64,000 nucleotides of DNA from Obscuribacter phosphatis_A (GTDB taxonomy: Bacteria; Cyanobacteriota; Vampirovibrionia; Obscuribacterales; Obscuribacteraceae). A program made the position numbers and the translations under genes. Each line of letters opens with the position of its first letter. Position 1 is the first letter of the stretch. The DNA is taken from contig JAFLCK010000011.1 in the NCBI GenBank assembly GCA_017303615.1, positions 62,001 through 126,000 of the forward strand, given 5' to 3'. Positions 8,773-17,862 of the stretch are shown here, piece after piece. The notes beneath the pieces are model-generated. The model saw only the letters and a list, made by a program, of their open reading frames with translations. It made no database searches and had not been told where the DNA came from.

Positions 8773-11700
8773 GGGCAGGCAATACATCAAAATGTTTAGC
8801 AATAACATTGCAGACCCCCTGCTCTAATTGCAGCCGCCCACGCACTCTCAAATAAGGATTATCAAGGATAAGGCGGCGATAGACCTCAAAAACCTTAGGG
8901 TTGACCACCACATTAGCCATACCGCTCTCATCTTCCAAAGTAAGAAAAACAAAGCCTTTAGCTGTTTCCGGCCGCTGTCTGCAAATCACACCACCGGCTA
9001 CTTCCACTTCGTCTCCGTCTATACCGTTTCGTAAACCAAGACAACTTACTATCGAACGCTTTCGACACCAGGCGCGATAGAAAGTCATAGGATGCGCGCC
9101 AGTGGTCAATCCAGCAGTACTATAGTCGGCTATAACATTCTCAATCTCGGTCATATCAGGCAGCTCTACTTCGCTATCGGTACTATTGGCGCAACCAGTC
9201 AAATAATCGAGTAAAGGAGTAGCCGGACGCGGACTCAAGAGAGAAAGTACTTGCCAGAGCGCCTGTCGCCTTCCTTTTACGAAAGTCTCAAAGGCACCGG
9301 CTCGGGCTAAAATTTTTAATTCGGCGGCGGAAAAGCCGCTTCTCTCAACGACATCGGCTAGACTTCTAAAAGGTCCCTGCTTTAGGGCTGCTTCCAAAAG
9401 CACAGCTGAACGACTACCCAGTCCGTCTATAAATCTCAAACCCAGCCTTAAGGCAAAGACTGTGGCTGCGGGCTCTGCTGAAACTGATCGAGGCAAGAAG
9501 TCAGCGGCTGCAGTTTCTTGCCTCAATGTCTGTTCAGAGATTTGTACAGAAATTTGTTCAGAGATTTGTTCAAACTCTTTTCTATCGGGAGAGGCACTGA
9601 GAATTGGTTCAAGGGTACAATTCCAACTGCTAAAAGCCAGATCAGCCGGTAAGACCACAACACCATGCCGCCTGGCATCGCCTATCAAAGAAGATGGACT
9701 ATAGAAGCCCATCGGCTGTGCATTCAACATAGCACAATAAAATTCGGCGGGGAAATAACGCTTCAGATAAGCCGAGGCATAGACAAGCAAAGAAAAAGAA
9801 GCGGCATGACTCTCGGGAAAGCCATAACTGGCAAAAGCTCGTAACTGATGTGTAACCGTTTCGATAGCCTCCTGGCTAAAGCCTCGTCCAGCCATACCTT
9901 CGGCTAGAGCATGACAAAGCTTGGCCATCTTCTCAACCGAGCGTTTATGACTCATCACTTTCCGCAACTGATCAGCTTGAGAGGCGGTAAAACCAGCAGC
10001 AATTACCGCCAATTTCATACCCTGTTCCTGAAAAAGCGGTACCCCCAGGGTACGCTTCAAGATCGGTTCGAGACTGGGGTGTAAATAGCGAACCGGTTCA
10101 AGTCCCTGACGGCGCCGCAAATAAGGATGAATAATATTGCCCTGTATGGGACCGGGTCGGACGATGGCAATAGAAACAATGATGTCGTAAAAACAAACCG
10201 GCTTAAGCTTGGGCAAAATATTCATTTGAGCCCGCGACTCAACTTGAAATACCCCGACTGTATCAGCTTTCTGAAGCATGGCATAGATTGAAGCATCTTT
10301 CATATCGAGCTTGCCGATATCAAGAGTGATACCACGGTGACGCTGCAAAAGCTTCAAGGCTTCTTGAATCATAGTGAGCATGCCCAAACCAAGCAGGTCT
10401 ATCTTGATCAAGCCAACCAGATCGAGGTCGTCCTTATCCCACTGAATAACGGTGCGATCAGCCATCGAAGCCGGTTCAATCGGCACCACTTCTGATACCG
10501 GGCGGGCGGAAAGGACAAAACCGCCCACATGAATGGAACGGTGCCTGGGCAGTTGATGTAAACCAGAAACAATCTTGATAAGCAGTTGTATACGTCTATC
10601 GTCAGGAGCGAAACCAAGAGGCGAAAGGAGATCACCTTCACTGCCGGCTAAACGGGCAGCGGCACCGCGGGCTTCACTATGACCGGCTAGAGAAGCCAGC
10701 ATATCTGCCTGCTCCTGCGAGAAACCCAAAACAAAGGCAGCATCTCTTACCGCCGACCGCCCTCTATAGGTAATCACTTCACAGACCATGGCGGCATGGG
10801 CACGACCATACTTGTTATAAACATATTGCAGAACCTGCTCTCGTTCATGGTGGGCAATATCCAAATCAATATCAGGAGGTTCACTGCGCCCCTCCGACAA
10901 AAATCGCTCAAAGAGCAAATCCATAGCAATAGGATCTACAGCTGTAATCTTCAAACAATAACAAACAGCGGAATTAGCAGCCGAACCACGTCCTTGTACG
11001 GCAATACCGCGCAACTGAGCAAAACGCACGATATCCCACATAATGAGAAAGTAGGGTGCCAACTTGAGACTGTTGATCAAAGCCAACTCATGCTCAAGTT
11101 GCTTGAGGTGCACAGAAGAAGAGGTCAGCTCACCGTAGCGCTCTGCGGCACCACGAAAGACCAGATAACGCAAAAGCTCGCTATAATTCAACGATTTAAG
11201 CGAAGGCGGGGCATCGGTAATGCTAGAGGCAATCTGCTCAGACATATGATAATCAGGCAAAGGCGGATCAAGCCAGCCTAATCTAAACCGACATTGATCG
11301 GCGATAAACAGTGAATTCTTGATACCGGTCAGATCATCCCGCCATATAGCCAGCATCTCTTCTGGGGATCTTATATACCAACTGCCGTTAGGGCGCAAGC
11401 GTCTACCGGCTTTATCAAGAGTGACTCTATGTTTCAAACAAACAAGAGCATCATGAATAATGCGATCAGCCGGTCTTGCATAGAAGGCGGAATTAGCAAC
11501 AACCCAATTCACCCCACTAGAAACAGCCATCTCAATCAAGCGCCTGGCCACTCGACTTTCCTGGGCTAAATGGTGGTTACAGACCTCAATATAAAAGCGA
11601 CTGGCAAATACCTCCTTCAGTCTACGCAGATACTTGACAGCACGAGTCTCTTCACCTCTATACAAGGCACTGGCAATAGCGCCATTCTCGTCGCCGGAAA

Positions 11701-12070
11701 GAACTATCAAGCCATCCGAGTTTGCAAATAAATCATCATATTTGACCCTCGCTTCACCGCGCTCGTTATTCATACGTGACTTACTGATTAGAGAAGAGAT
11801 ATTGCTATAGCCAGTCAAATCGCAAGCCAACAAAACCAGCTGAAACTCGTCCTCCATAATCAGTTCAGCCCCGATAATACCGGCAATACCGGCTTCACGG
11901 GCGGACTGTCCAAAACGAGGAATCCCACCAAGATCTAAAGTATCGGTTAAAGCCAGAGCATAAAGACCAACTTCTCTCGCTCTTTCCACCAGGGTTTCAG
12001 GTTGATTTGCCCCCGAGAGAAAAGAAAAAGCCGAATGACAGTGAAGTTCAGCATAGTCGAGAGAAGCCAT
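8648..12070 (-). CDS. dnaE2: Error-prone DNA polymerase DnaE2 (ImuC)
   Basis: 1140 aa C-family polymerase. The N-terminal PHP domain begins YAELHCHSAFSFLSGA. The palm has GRGSAANSAVCYCL and the catalytic aspartates in PDIDLDI, with the third acidic site in WDKDDLDLVGLIKIDLLG. Helix-hairpin-helix and OB-fold regions follow (GVICRQRPETAKGFVFLTLE). DnaE2 performs mutagenic translesion synthesis with ImuA and ImuB. The ATG at 12070 is one base after the imuB stop (TGATATG); an in-frame ATG at 12094 would overlap imuB. A 12-nt tandem repeat at 9531-9577 encodes a (QISE)n linker absent from typical homologues. The 3' end overlaps the convergent kinase gene by 125 nt. Confidence 0.95.
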   Translation of the reverse strand: MASLDYAELHCHSAFSFLSGANQPETLVERAREVGLYALALTDTLDLGGIPRFGQSAREAGIAGIIGAELIMEDEFQLVLLACDLTGYSNISSLISKSRMNNERGEARVKYDDLFANSDGLIVLSGDENGAIASALYRGEETRAVKYLRRLKEVFASRFYIEVCNHHLAQESRVARRLIEMAVSSGVNWVVANSAFYARPADRIIHDALVCLKHRVTLDKAGRRLRPNGSWYIRSPEEMLAIWRDDLTGIKNSLFIADQCRFRLGWLDPPLPDYHMSEQIASSITDAPPSLKSLNYSELLRYLVFRGAAERYGELTSSSVHLKQLEHELALINSLKLAPYFLIMWDIVRFAQLRGIAVQGRGSAANSAVCYCLKITAVDPIAMDLLFERFLSEGRSEPPDIDLDIAHHEREQVLQYVYNKYGRAHAAMVCEVITYRGRSAVRDAAFVLGFSQEQADMLASLAGHSEARGAAARLAGSEGDLLSPLGFAPDDRRIQLLIKIVSGLHQLPRHRSIHVGGFVLSARPVSEVVPIEPASMADRTVIQWDKDDLDLVGLIKIDLLGLGMLTMIQEALKLLQRHRGITLDIGKLDMKDASIYAMLQKADTVGVFQVESRAQMNILPKLKPVCFYDIIVSIAIVRPGPIQGNIIHPYLRRRQGLEPVRYLHPSLEPILKRTLGVPLFQEQGMKLAVIAAGFTASQADQLRKVMSHKRSVEKMAKLCHALAEGMAGRGFSQEAIETVTHQLRAFASYGFPESHAASFSLLVYASAYLKRYFPAEFYCAMLNAQPMGFYSPSSLIGDARRHGVVVLPADLAFSSWNCTLEPILSASPDRKEFEQISEQISVQISEQTLRQETAAADFLPRSVSAEPAATVFALRLGLRFIDGLGSRSAVLLEAALKQGPFRSLADVVERSGFSAAELKILARAGAFETFVKGRRQALWQVLSLLSPRPATPLLDYLTGCANSTDSEVELPDMTEIENVIADYSTAGLTTGAHPMTFYRAWCRKRSIVSCLGLRNGIDGDEVEVAGGVICRQRPETAKGFVFLTLEDESGMANVVVNPKVFEVYRRLILDNPYLRVRGRLQLEQGVCNVIAKHFDVLPALKDSGVASTECATSDEAAAHSRDRSQSASQNAVELTSRNFR
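9531..9577. repeat. 12-nt tandem repeat inside dnaE2
   Basis: About 3.8 copies of a 12-nt unit (9531-9542, 9543-9554, 9555-9566, then partial), encoding a QISE/QISV repeat in a linker of DnaE2. The unit length keeps the frame. Confidence 0.9.
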
Positions 12071-12071
12071 A

Positions 12072-13721
12072 TCAATCGAAAACACCCTCCACATACCAGG
12101 ACTGTTCTTGGTGATCAAAGACCAAAAGAACAGTCATAAAAGCAGGTAAGTCCGACTTCTTATCTGGTGTAGATCGGCTAGGCTTTCTTCTAGAAAGCTT
12201 ATCAAGCAAAGCTACATAATAAGACTTACGCACCGGCACTTCCCACCATAAGCCCGAAATACGCTCAGGCATAGTGACTCGACTAATTTGATACCACTGC
12301 CCCTTATACGTAACGGCAGTAGGAACACTATGAGAAGCCGAAAGAGACGAATCACTATCTCCTTTGACACTACTGACAAAAACCGGCATAGCCGGCACAT
12401 GACGCTTAAGCACAAGACCAGGCATCAAGTTATCCTTTCCAGGTGTACCAAGACACTTATCGACATACGCACTATCAACCGGTAGGAATTCAGACGGCAG
12501 GGATCGGCTCAAGACCGGCTGCCAGAAGCCTGAATTTTCAATCAAATGACCATCTGAAGCCAGAGGCCTAACCAGAGCGGTCTCGCCAAGGCGAGAGGAT
12601 AATCTTTGCATCAGAAGTAAAACAGAATTATCATTGACCTCCTTTTCATTATTTCGAGACGAACCCAATTTAGTGTGAATCTGTTCAAAAGCCTCACGAC
12701 TAAAGCGTGAAACAATCAGCCTGATTGCTGTAAACTCGCGTTTGAGAGGTTTTGACTCAAGCGATAAGCGCACAACATCAAGAAGAAATCGACTATTTAC
12801 TGATGGTCGAAGCAGCTTGATCGCTCTCTCGTCAAACAGATCATTGTCATTATAAAATCGCAAAGTAAGTTCATCGGCAGACAGTCCTTCTTTGAGAAGC
12901 TCGGCAGAAAGCTTATCGAGCATGCTTTTTAAGATGAAGAGAGTTTCTTTGAGCGAATCTAGAGCAGAGCCGATATCGAAAAAAACATCAAAACTTTTCT
13001 CGACAAAAGGTAAAGATGGAGAGAAAGGGTCTGACGCACCAGCTAACTCGTAAGCCGAGATAACATCAGAAGAAAATCGTCCTTCGTAAGAAACCTTGGG
13101 AAGAGCAAGCATCTGAGCAATTGTTTTAATACCCAGAGCCTCAAGATTAGCCAGGGACTCGGGAGAGAGAGGCAAAAGACTAATCGGCAAAGGCGCCATA
13201 AAGTCGCAGTCTTGACCAGCCGGAACAATTGTCCATCGCTTCTTAAGCGAACTGCTGGCTATCCTTGCAGTAAAAGCGCAACCAGCGATGCCGACACGCC
13301 CGTCAACAAAACCATTACGACTAGCCAACTTAAGTAAATCTCGGCAAAGCTTGCCTTCGCCGCCCAAGTGATCAAGTCCCTGAGCATCGAGGAAGAAGAT
13401 ACCAGGCTCAGCGCAACCGATCCTTGGTGATAGTGCAATGAGTTCTCCCGCCAATTTCTTCTGCGCACTCTTGTATAACTTGTCATCATAAGCCCTCCAG
13501 ATCAATTGCGAACAAACAGCCCTAGCCTCGGTAAAAGTCATAGACGGCTCAACACCGGCTTTGCTAGCCGAAGCGGAGCAAAGCAAGACCTTACAGCGAC
13601 CAATATTTAAATTTTCTTGCGATGAAGAAAGAAGAACAAAAGGACGATCTTTCAATTCATCTCTTTTTTGATGTACGACGATCGGGAACCGGGGGATGCG
13701 TAAACAAGCGATTCGAGACAT
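12072..13721 (-). CDS. imuB: ImuB, catalytically inactive Y-family polymerase-like protein
   Basis: 549 aa. Y-family fold: N-terminal IACLRIPRFPIVV, palm region (SPRIGCAEPGIFFLDAQGLD), then little-finger and C-terminal tail. The acidic residues that bind metal in active Y-family enzymes are missing at the N-terminal motif, where LRIPRFP replaces the Asp-containing strand, as is known for ImuB. ImuB acts as the hub linking the sliding clamp to DnaE2; I could not point to a convincing clamp-binding pentapeptide. ATG 13721 is chosen because it gives the typical MSRIACLRIPRF start; a GTG at 13733 is possible. It overlaps imuA by about 65 nt, indicating translational coupling. Confidence 0.9.
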   Translation of the reverse strand: MSRIACLRIPRFPIVVHQKRDELKDRPFVLLSSSQENLNIGRCKVLLCSASASKAGVEPSMTFTEARAVCSQLIWRAYDDKLYKSAQKKLAGELIALSPRIGCAEPGIFFLDAQGLDHLGGEGKLCRDLLKLASRNGFVDGRVGIAGCAFTARIASSSLKKRWTIVPAGQDCDFMAPLPISLLPLSPESLANLEALGIKTIAQMLALPKVSYEGRFSSDVISAYELAGASDPFSPSLPFVEKSFDVFFDIGSALDSLKETLFILKSMLDKLSAELLKEGLSADELTLRFYNDNDLFDERAIKLLRPSVNSRFLLDVVRLSLESKPLKREFTAIRLIVSRFSREAFEQIHTKLGSSRNNEKEVNDNSVLLLMQRLSSRLGETALVRPLASDGHLIENSGFWQPVLSRSLPSEFLPVDSAYVDKCLGTPGKDNLMPGLVLKRHVPAMPVFVSSVKGDSDSSLSASHSVPTAVTYKGQWYQISRVTMPERISGLWWEVPVRKSYYVALLDKLSRRKPSRSTPDKKSDLPAFMTVLLVFDHQEQSWYVEGVFD

Positions 13722-14478
13722 AAGGAGAGACACTCACCTCCAGACTCTTACCCCCACCACTAACTCCCATTCCAGCTCGAAGAATCGCCCGCGCGATAGT
13801 ACTGCGAATAGTGGGAGTAATAGATATCGGACCGTCGACACCATACTCAATACGCACCGGCTCTACGAAACCAAAATCAACTCTGCCTGCTGCAGACGAA
13901 ACAGGCGATGAAAACTTGCCCATCTCTGAATCGGATGAAAGGGAGTCATCATCCCGAAGCACAATCAAAGAAGTGTTGGATCTCTCCAAGGACCTCTTAA
14001 GTCTTGCATGAACACTGCTTGTGATGACTCCCCTTTCCGCCAGATCGAGAATGACCACATCAAAAGCTTGAGAGCGAATCAATTGCTCACAGGCCCAGAG
14101 TGCATTCTTCGTATAATCTAATCCAGCCTCTCTCTCCGGTATGGTTACCCCACCTCTCAAGACCCAGAATCTTCCTTCATTCTTGTTACCAACATCACAC
14201 CAGTCGGATGCGAGCAGCCTGTCAAAAGTGTCGATATAAACGATATTCAGACCGGACGCACACCATCTAGAGCAAAGGGTTCTTAAGACCGATGTTTTTC
14301 CTGAAGATGACGAACCAAACCATTCGGTCAAATGTCTTCTAACAAGAGCAGGACTGAGAACATCCAGAAAGCTCAACCCGGTTTTGAGAGCCCTCACACT
14401 CTCTCCGGGAGAAAGCCACTTTCCTGGGAACAACTGTTCCAGTTCTTTTCTTAAATTAGCGACACCGACCTGGACCAT
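13657..14478 (-). CDS. imuA: ImuA, RecA-like cell-division/translesion accessory protein
   Basis: 273 aa RecA/SulA-like protein. A Walker A motif GSSSSGKT lies at 55-62 and a Walker B-like strand FDVVILDL near residue 140, so ATP binding is plausible. ImuA is the first gene of the damage-inducible imuA-imuB-dnaE2 mutasome and interacts with the other two in studied systems. The ATG at 14478 is preceded by AAGGAGG at rather long spacing (about 14 nt). It is read from the palindrome-containing promoter at 14537-14565, which gives a 5' leader of roughly 50 nt. Sequence similarity of ImuA is generally low, so the call rests on the Walker motifs plus the operon order. Confidence 0.87.
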   Translation of the reverse strand: MVQVGVANLRKELEQLFPGKWLSPGESVRALKTGLSFLDVLSPALVRRHLTEWFGSSSSGKTSVLRTLCSRWCASGLNIVYIDTFDRLLASDWCDVGNKNEGRFWVLRGGVTIPEREAGLDYTKNALWACEQLIRSQAFDVVILDLAERGVITSSVHARLKRSLERSNTSLIVLRDDDSLSSDSEMGKFSSPVSSAAGRVDFGFVEPVRIEYGVDGPISITPTIRSTIARAILRAGMGVSGGGKSLEVSVSPYVSNRLFTHPPVPDRRTSKKR

Positions 14479-14536
14479 AGCTGGCGCTATAGCCTCCTTT
14501 CTATCTAGTTAAAAACTGCATTTCCCCGATGAAGAA

Positions 14537-14565
14537 ATTAAACCATACAGCCGTATGGTAGTCAA
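14537..14565 (-). promoter_or_regulatory. imuA promoter with operator palindrome in the spacer
   Basis: Read on the minus strand: TTGACT (-35, 14565-14560), a 17-nt spacer, then TTTAAT (-10, 14542-14537), close to the sigma-70 consensus at ideal spacing. The palindrome ACCATAC-N4-GTATGGT (14542-14559) fills the spacer. This is the expected place for a repressor site that blocks RNA polymerase. The form ATAC-N4-GTAT resembles the half-site and spacer geometry of Gram-positive LexA boxes (GAAC-N4-GTTC), and imu operons are usually LexA-controlled. Calling it the LexA box is inference. Confidence 0.75.
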
Positions 14566-14594
14566 CCTTTTTCTTTGCCGATTTTATATAAAGT

Positions 14595-16481
14595 CTATAT
14601 AGCAGCTAAAACAGTGAAATTGAAGGTAGAACCAAGACCAGCCGTACTTTGCGCCCAGATTCTACCGCCATGTAGATTAACGATAGCCCGGCAAATCGCC
14701 AGGCCCAGGCCCGAGCCCCCTTTTTCTTTATGGTCGGCAGAACTGGCTTGGGCAAATCGTTCAAAAATCGAATCAAGCTTATCGGCAGGAATACCGGGTC
14801 CCTGATCGGTGACGCTAATCTTTATATATTCACCTTCAGGCATGGCGCTGAGCGTAACGCGGCAGCCTGGCTCAGAAAACTTGACGGCATTGGAGACAAG
14901 ATTGAAAAGAACCCGACTCAGTTTATCTCGATCGGCAAAAACCTTATAACTAGTCTGATTGATCTTCAAAGCGATGCGACTTTCTTTCATCCACTGACCC
15001 AGACTCAATTCCACCTCTTGGAAAAGCTCACCGACGGCTACCTCTTCTATCTCTAGAGGCATGGTGCCGGAATTGATTTTCTCGATATCGAGTAAGTCGT
15101 TAATAAGATTCATCATGCGTGTGCTATTGCGATCAGCCATTTCCACCAGTTCGCAACCACGATCGCTCAGCGCCCCCAAGCGACCGGCTTGCAAAAGCTC
15201 AAGCAAACCTCTGATGGTGGCTAGAGGTGAACGTAGATCGTGGGTGAGCATGGCAGTAAACTCTTGCTTGGCTTTCTCCAGCTCTTTACGCTCACTGATA
15301 TCGTGAATAACACAAAACAAAGAGCGATCAGCCTCCGACCACTGACCACTCCAAAGTGTAGTGAGCGGTTCAGCCGAATCTTTGCCAGCTTTATTGCCGG
15401 CTTTATTGCCGGTGCGGCGATAGAGCCTCAGTTCAACGGTATTACCTTCGGTGCCCCTACTTTTCTCACTTTTACTCTTGAGCCCCTGATACCAGGCAAG
15501 GGCAATTTCTTTATCAGCCGGATGCAGGTACTCAATAAATCGTGAAGCGATAAGTTCATCACTATAGAGTCCAAAGAGTTCTTCACCGGCTGGATTAATA
15601 GAAAGGAAGCAACCCTTATCATCGATGGCGCAAATGGTATCACGGGCATTATTGACAATCGCCCCCTGCTTACGCAAAAGTGCATTGAGTTCGGTGGCCA
15701 TTGTAGAAAGGGCTCTCGATAGTGAAGCTATTTCATCACCGCCGCTCAGAGGAAGAAGCGGCCTACCCGTACCAAGTTTAGAGACCTCGCGTCCGAGATA
15801 GCCCAATCGACTGGTCACCCGCCCCACCAAAAAGACAACCAGTATGACGCTGAAAATGACATGAGCAGCCATTGCCACCACAAATATACTAATTGTGCGC
15901 TGCCGGTACTCACGCAAGCGCACCGGCGAATTCTTGAGAAATTCCTCTTCTTCATGTTCAACCAGGAAAAATTCCTGTGAAAGCATCTGCTTATAAAGTT
16001 GCTTCAGTTGCTTCTCTTTGTCTTTGTGATTGGCAAAAACTTCTTCTACTTTGCCGGCACGCAAATCTAGGCAGTTCTTATCAAGCAGAGCCTCGGCTTC
16101 ATCAATGGCAGCCATCGCTTCTTTGGCACATTTGACCAACTTCTCATTCTTTCCCGAGAGGTTAATCAAATAGGTGTACTGCTCTCTCAGTCCATTGAAA
16201 GTCTTTTTATAGCTCTGGCTCAGGAAGGAACTACTGAGCCAAGTCCCGCGAGAAGCGGAAGAAACTGTATTCCAGACTTCGTATATATTGCGTGATATCT
16301 GATTGATCTGATCTGAAACCGCGCGGGAGCGATTTGCTCGTTCAGCCTCTTCTTCGGCTTGTTTCTGCAAATCGAGCAAGAGCCAGGCGGAACCAACTTC
16401 AAAGAGCAGCGGCACTGAAATTAGAATGAGAGCTTTTGCCGTCAGAGACAGTCTCAATTTAAATTTCCCTTTGCAAGGCAC
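14595..16481 (-). CDS. Membrane sensor histidine kinase (HAMP-PAS-HisKA-HATPase)
   Basis: 628 aa. TM1 about 15-37, a helical extracytoplasmic four-helix-type sensor (40-195), TM2 about 198-220, HAMP 220-272, PAS 275-395, HisKA with phosphoacceptor His414 in MLTHDLRSPLATIRG, and HATPase with N box VLFNLVSNAVKFS, G1 VTDQGPGIP and G2 GGSGLGLAICRAIVNLHGG. An intact, membrane-bound two-component sensor. The start is GTG at 16481. It is divergent from the OmpR-type regulator at 16559, its likely partner. A 12-nt tandem duplication at 15382-15405 encodes the GNKAGNKAG loop in the PAS region. Confidence 0.92.
   Translation of the reverse strand: MPCKGKFKLRLSLTAKALILISVPLLFEVGSAWLLLDLQKQAEEEAERANRSRAVSDQINQISRNIYEVWNTVSSASRGTWLSSSFLSQSYKKTFNGLREQYTYLINLSGKNEKLVKCAKEAMAAIDEAEALLDKNCLDLRAGKVEEVFANHKDKEKQLKQLYKQMLSQEFFLVEHEEEEFLKNSPVRLREYRQRTISIFVVAMAAHVIFSVILVVFLVGRVTSRLGYLGREVSKLGTGRPLLPLSGGDEIASLSRALSTMATELNALLRKQGAIVNNARDTICAIDDKGCFLSINPAGEELFGLYSDELIASRFIEYLHPADKEIALAWYQGLKSKSEKSRGTEGNTVELRLYRRTGNKAGNKAGKDSAEPLTTLWSGQWSEADRSLFCVIHDISERKELEKAKQEFTAMLTHDLRSPLATIRGLLELLQAGRLGALSDRGCELVEMADRNSTRMMNLINDLLDIEKINSGTMPLEIEEVAVGELFQEVELSLGQWMKESRIALKINQTSYKVFADRDKLSRVLFNLVSNAVKFSEPGCRVTLSAMPEGEYIKISVTDQGPGIPADKLDSIFERFAQASSADHKEKGGSGLGLAICRAIVNLHGGRIWAQSTAGLGSTFNFTVLAAI
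15382..15411. repeat. 12-nt tandem repeat in histidine kinase gene
   Basis: Two near-identical 12-nt units (15382-15393 and 15394-15405) plus a partial third encode GNKAGNKAGK, in a probable loop of the PAS domain. Confidence 0.85.
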
Positions 16482-16558
16482 CTGTATAGTTTAGCGCCTA
16501 TGATTTATATTGATGGGTATTGCTGGATAATCAGACGGAAAGATGCCCCAAATTTTCT

Positions 16559-17236
16559 ATGCCCAAAATACTATACGTTGAAGACGATAAAGATCTCAGT
16601 TCGATGGTGAGAGAATGGCTTCAGGCTGAGAATTTCAGCCTTGAGATAGTCCATGACGGTGCCCTTGGCTGGGAATATCTGAGACAAGGTGAATATGACC
16701 TGATCATTCTAGACTGGCAGTTGCCGGGCATGGATGGAGTGGAAATATTGCGACGCTACCGCAATATGAAAGGTATGACGCCGGTCTTGATGCTCACCGG
16801 CAAAGGCACTATAGACAGCAAAGAAGAAGGGTTTGAAGCCGGTGCTGATGATTATCTGACCAAGCCCTTTAGTATGAAAGAACTCTCGGCAAGACTGCGA
16901 GCTCTGATGAGACGCCCCTCAATGATGGCTTCATCAACCATAAAAGTAAGAGATATCGAGTTGGATCCCATAAAGCATACAATTACCAAAGGTGGGCAAG
17001 AGCTGCATCTATTGCCGAAAGACTTCTCACTCTTAGAGTTCTTCATGAAAAATCCGGACAAGGTCTACAGCACCGAAGCGCTGATGATGCGAGTTTGGAA
17101 CAGCGATGCCGAAACCGGAACCGATGCTCTGCGCACTGCCATCAAAAGACTGCGTAAAGCTCTTGATGAAGGTGATGAGAACAACTCGGTAATCGAGAAT
17201 ATCCCTAGAATCGGCTACAGACTGCGCTCAAAATAA
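16559..17236 (+). CDS. OmpR/PhoB-family response regulator
   Basis: 225 aa from the ATG at 16559. The receiver domain starts MPKILYVEDDKDL with acidic pocket Asp9/Asp10, phosphoacceptor Asp52 in LDWQLPGMDG, Thr80 and Lys102 in TKPF. The winged-helix DNA-binding domain spans about 128-225 (LLPKDFSLLEFFMKNPDKVYS, which includes the recognition scaffold). A TTG at 16520 would add 13 residues unlike the family, so it is rejected. Divergent from the histidine kinase gene with a gap of 77 nt; divergently paired two-component genes are common. Targets unknown. Confidence 0.93.
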   Translation: MPKILYVEDDKDLSSMVREWLQAENFSLEIVHDGALGWEYLRQGEYDLIILDWQLPGMDGVEILRRYRNMKGMTPVLMLTGKGTIDSKEEGFEAGADDYLTKPFSMKELSARLRALMRRPSMMASSTIKVRDIELDPIKHTITKGGQELHLLPKDFSLLEFFMKNPDKVYSTEALMMRVWNSDAETGTDALRTAIKRLRKALDEGDENNSVIENIPRIGYRLRSK

Positions 17237-17271
17237 TCAGAATTTGCTCTTAGAAAGCCAAGTCTCTGATT

Positions 17272-17862
17272 TCAGTGACCAAAGACTCTTTTCGGTAGTT
17301 TCCAGTCTTTGCGAGTGCGAAGCTTATAGCAAACGAAGGTTTTCAGCTCTTTGATAGTTAGTTTACTAGCCAGAGTCTGCCAGAGAATCTTGCGAGGCTT
17401 ATTGCGCAAGCCCCGGTCAAGATCAAAATACTCCATCAGTTCGATTGCTTCTTCTCTCCAGAGTAACTGGGCAATGGCCAAAGCATCGAGTGCTTCGTTA
17501 TTGAGCCTGGCGGGCCAAATTTCATCGGCATAAGGCTTGCCGTCGCGCAGCCCTACCGAAATCAGCCCCCATTTGGCCGGGACAATCTTTACAGCCTCTT
17601 CCACATGTCTTTCATCGGCAACCAGAGTCATTTTTTCAAAGACTTTGCCGTAAAAGTCTCGCTGCCTGGGCAAGCGCACTAAATTATCGCGGGCGCTTTT
17701 GATTTCATAGCCATGCAAAATATCGCCTATCACCGCCACGTCGACCCGCACTTCACCGCGAGCCAGTTCAAGCTCATCGACCACCCTATGACCAGGGTTA
17801 CCGGCTAGAACACGCCTTATTTCAGTTTGATAGAGAAGGTGACGGACATCTAGTTCATTCAT
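17272..17862 (-). CDS. sce7726-family protein (PD-(D/E)XK nuclease-like)
   Basis: 196 aa soluble protein. The core motif RVDVAVIGDILHGYEIKSARDNLVRLPRQ resembles the sce7726 family, whose members are predicted PD-(D/E)XK-fold proteins: Asp41, then Glu53-x-Lys55 after a beta hairpin. This gives a plausible nuclease active site, but activity is not proven for the family. The C-terminal half (about 110-196) is basic (KLTIKELKTFVCYKLRTRKD) and may bind nucleic acid. It is convergent with the response regulator (36-nt gap), and its own promoter must lie in the 332-nt gap upstream. No toxin, integrase or restriction gene is adjacent. Confidence 0.75.
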   Translation of the reverse strand: MNELDVRHLLYQTEIRRVLAGNPGHRVVDELELARGEVRVDVAVIGDILHGYEIKSARDNLVRLPRQRDFYGKVFEKMTLVADERHVEEAVKIVPAKWGLISVGLRDGKPYADEIWPARLNNEALDALAIAQLLWREEAIELMEYFDLDRGLRNKPRKILWQTLASKLTIKELKTFVCYKLRTRKDWKLPKRVFGH

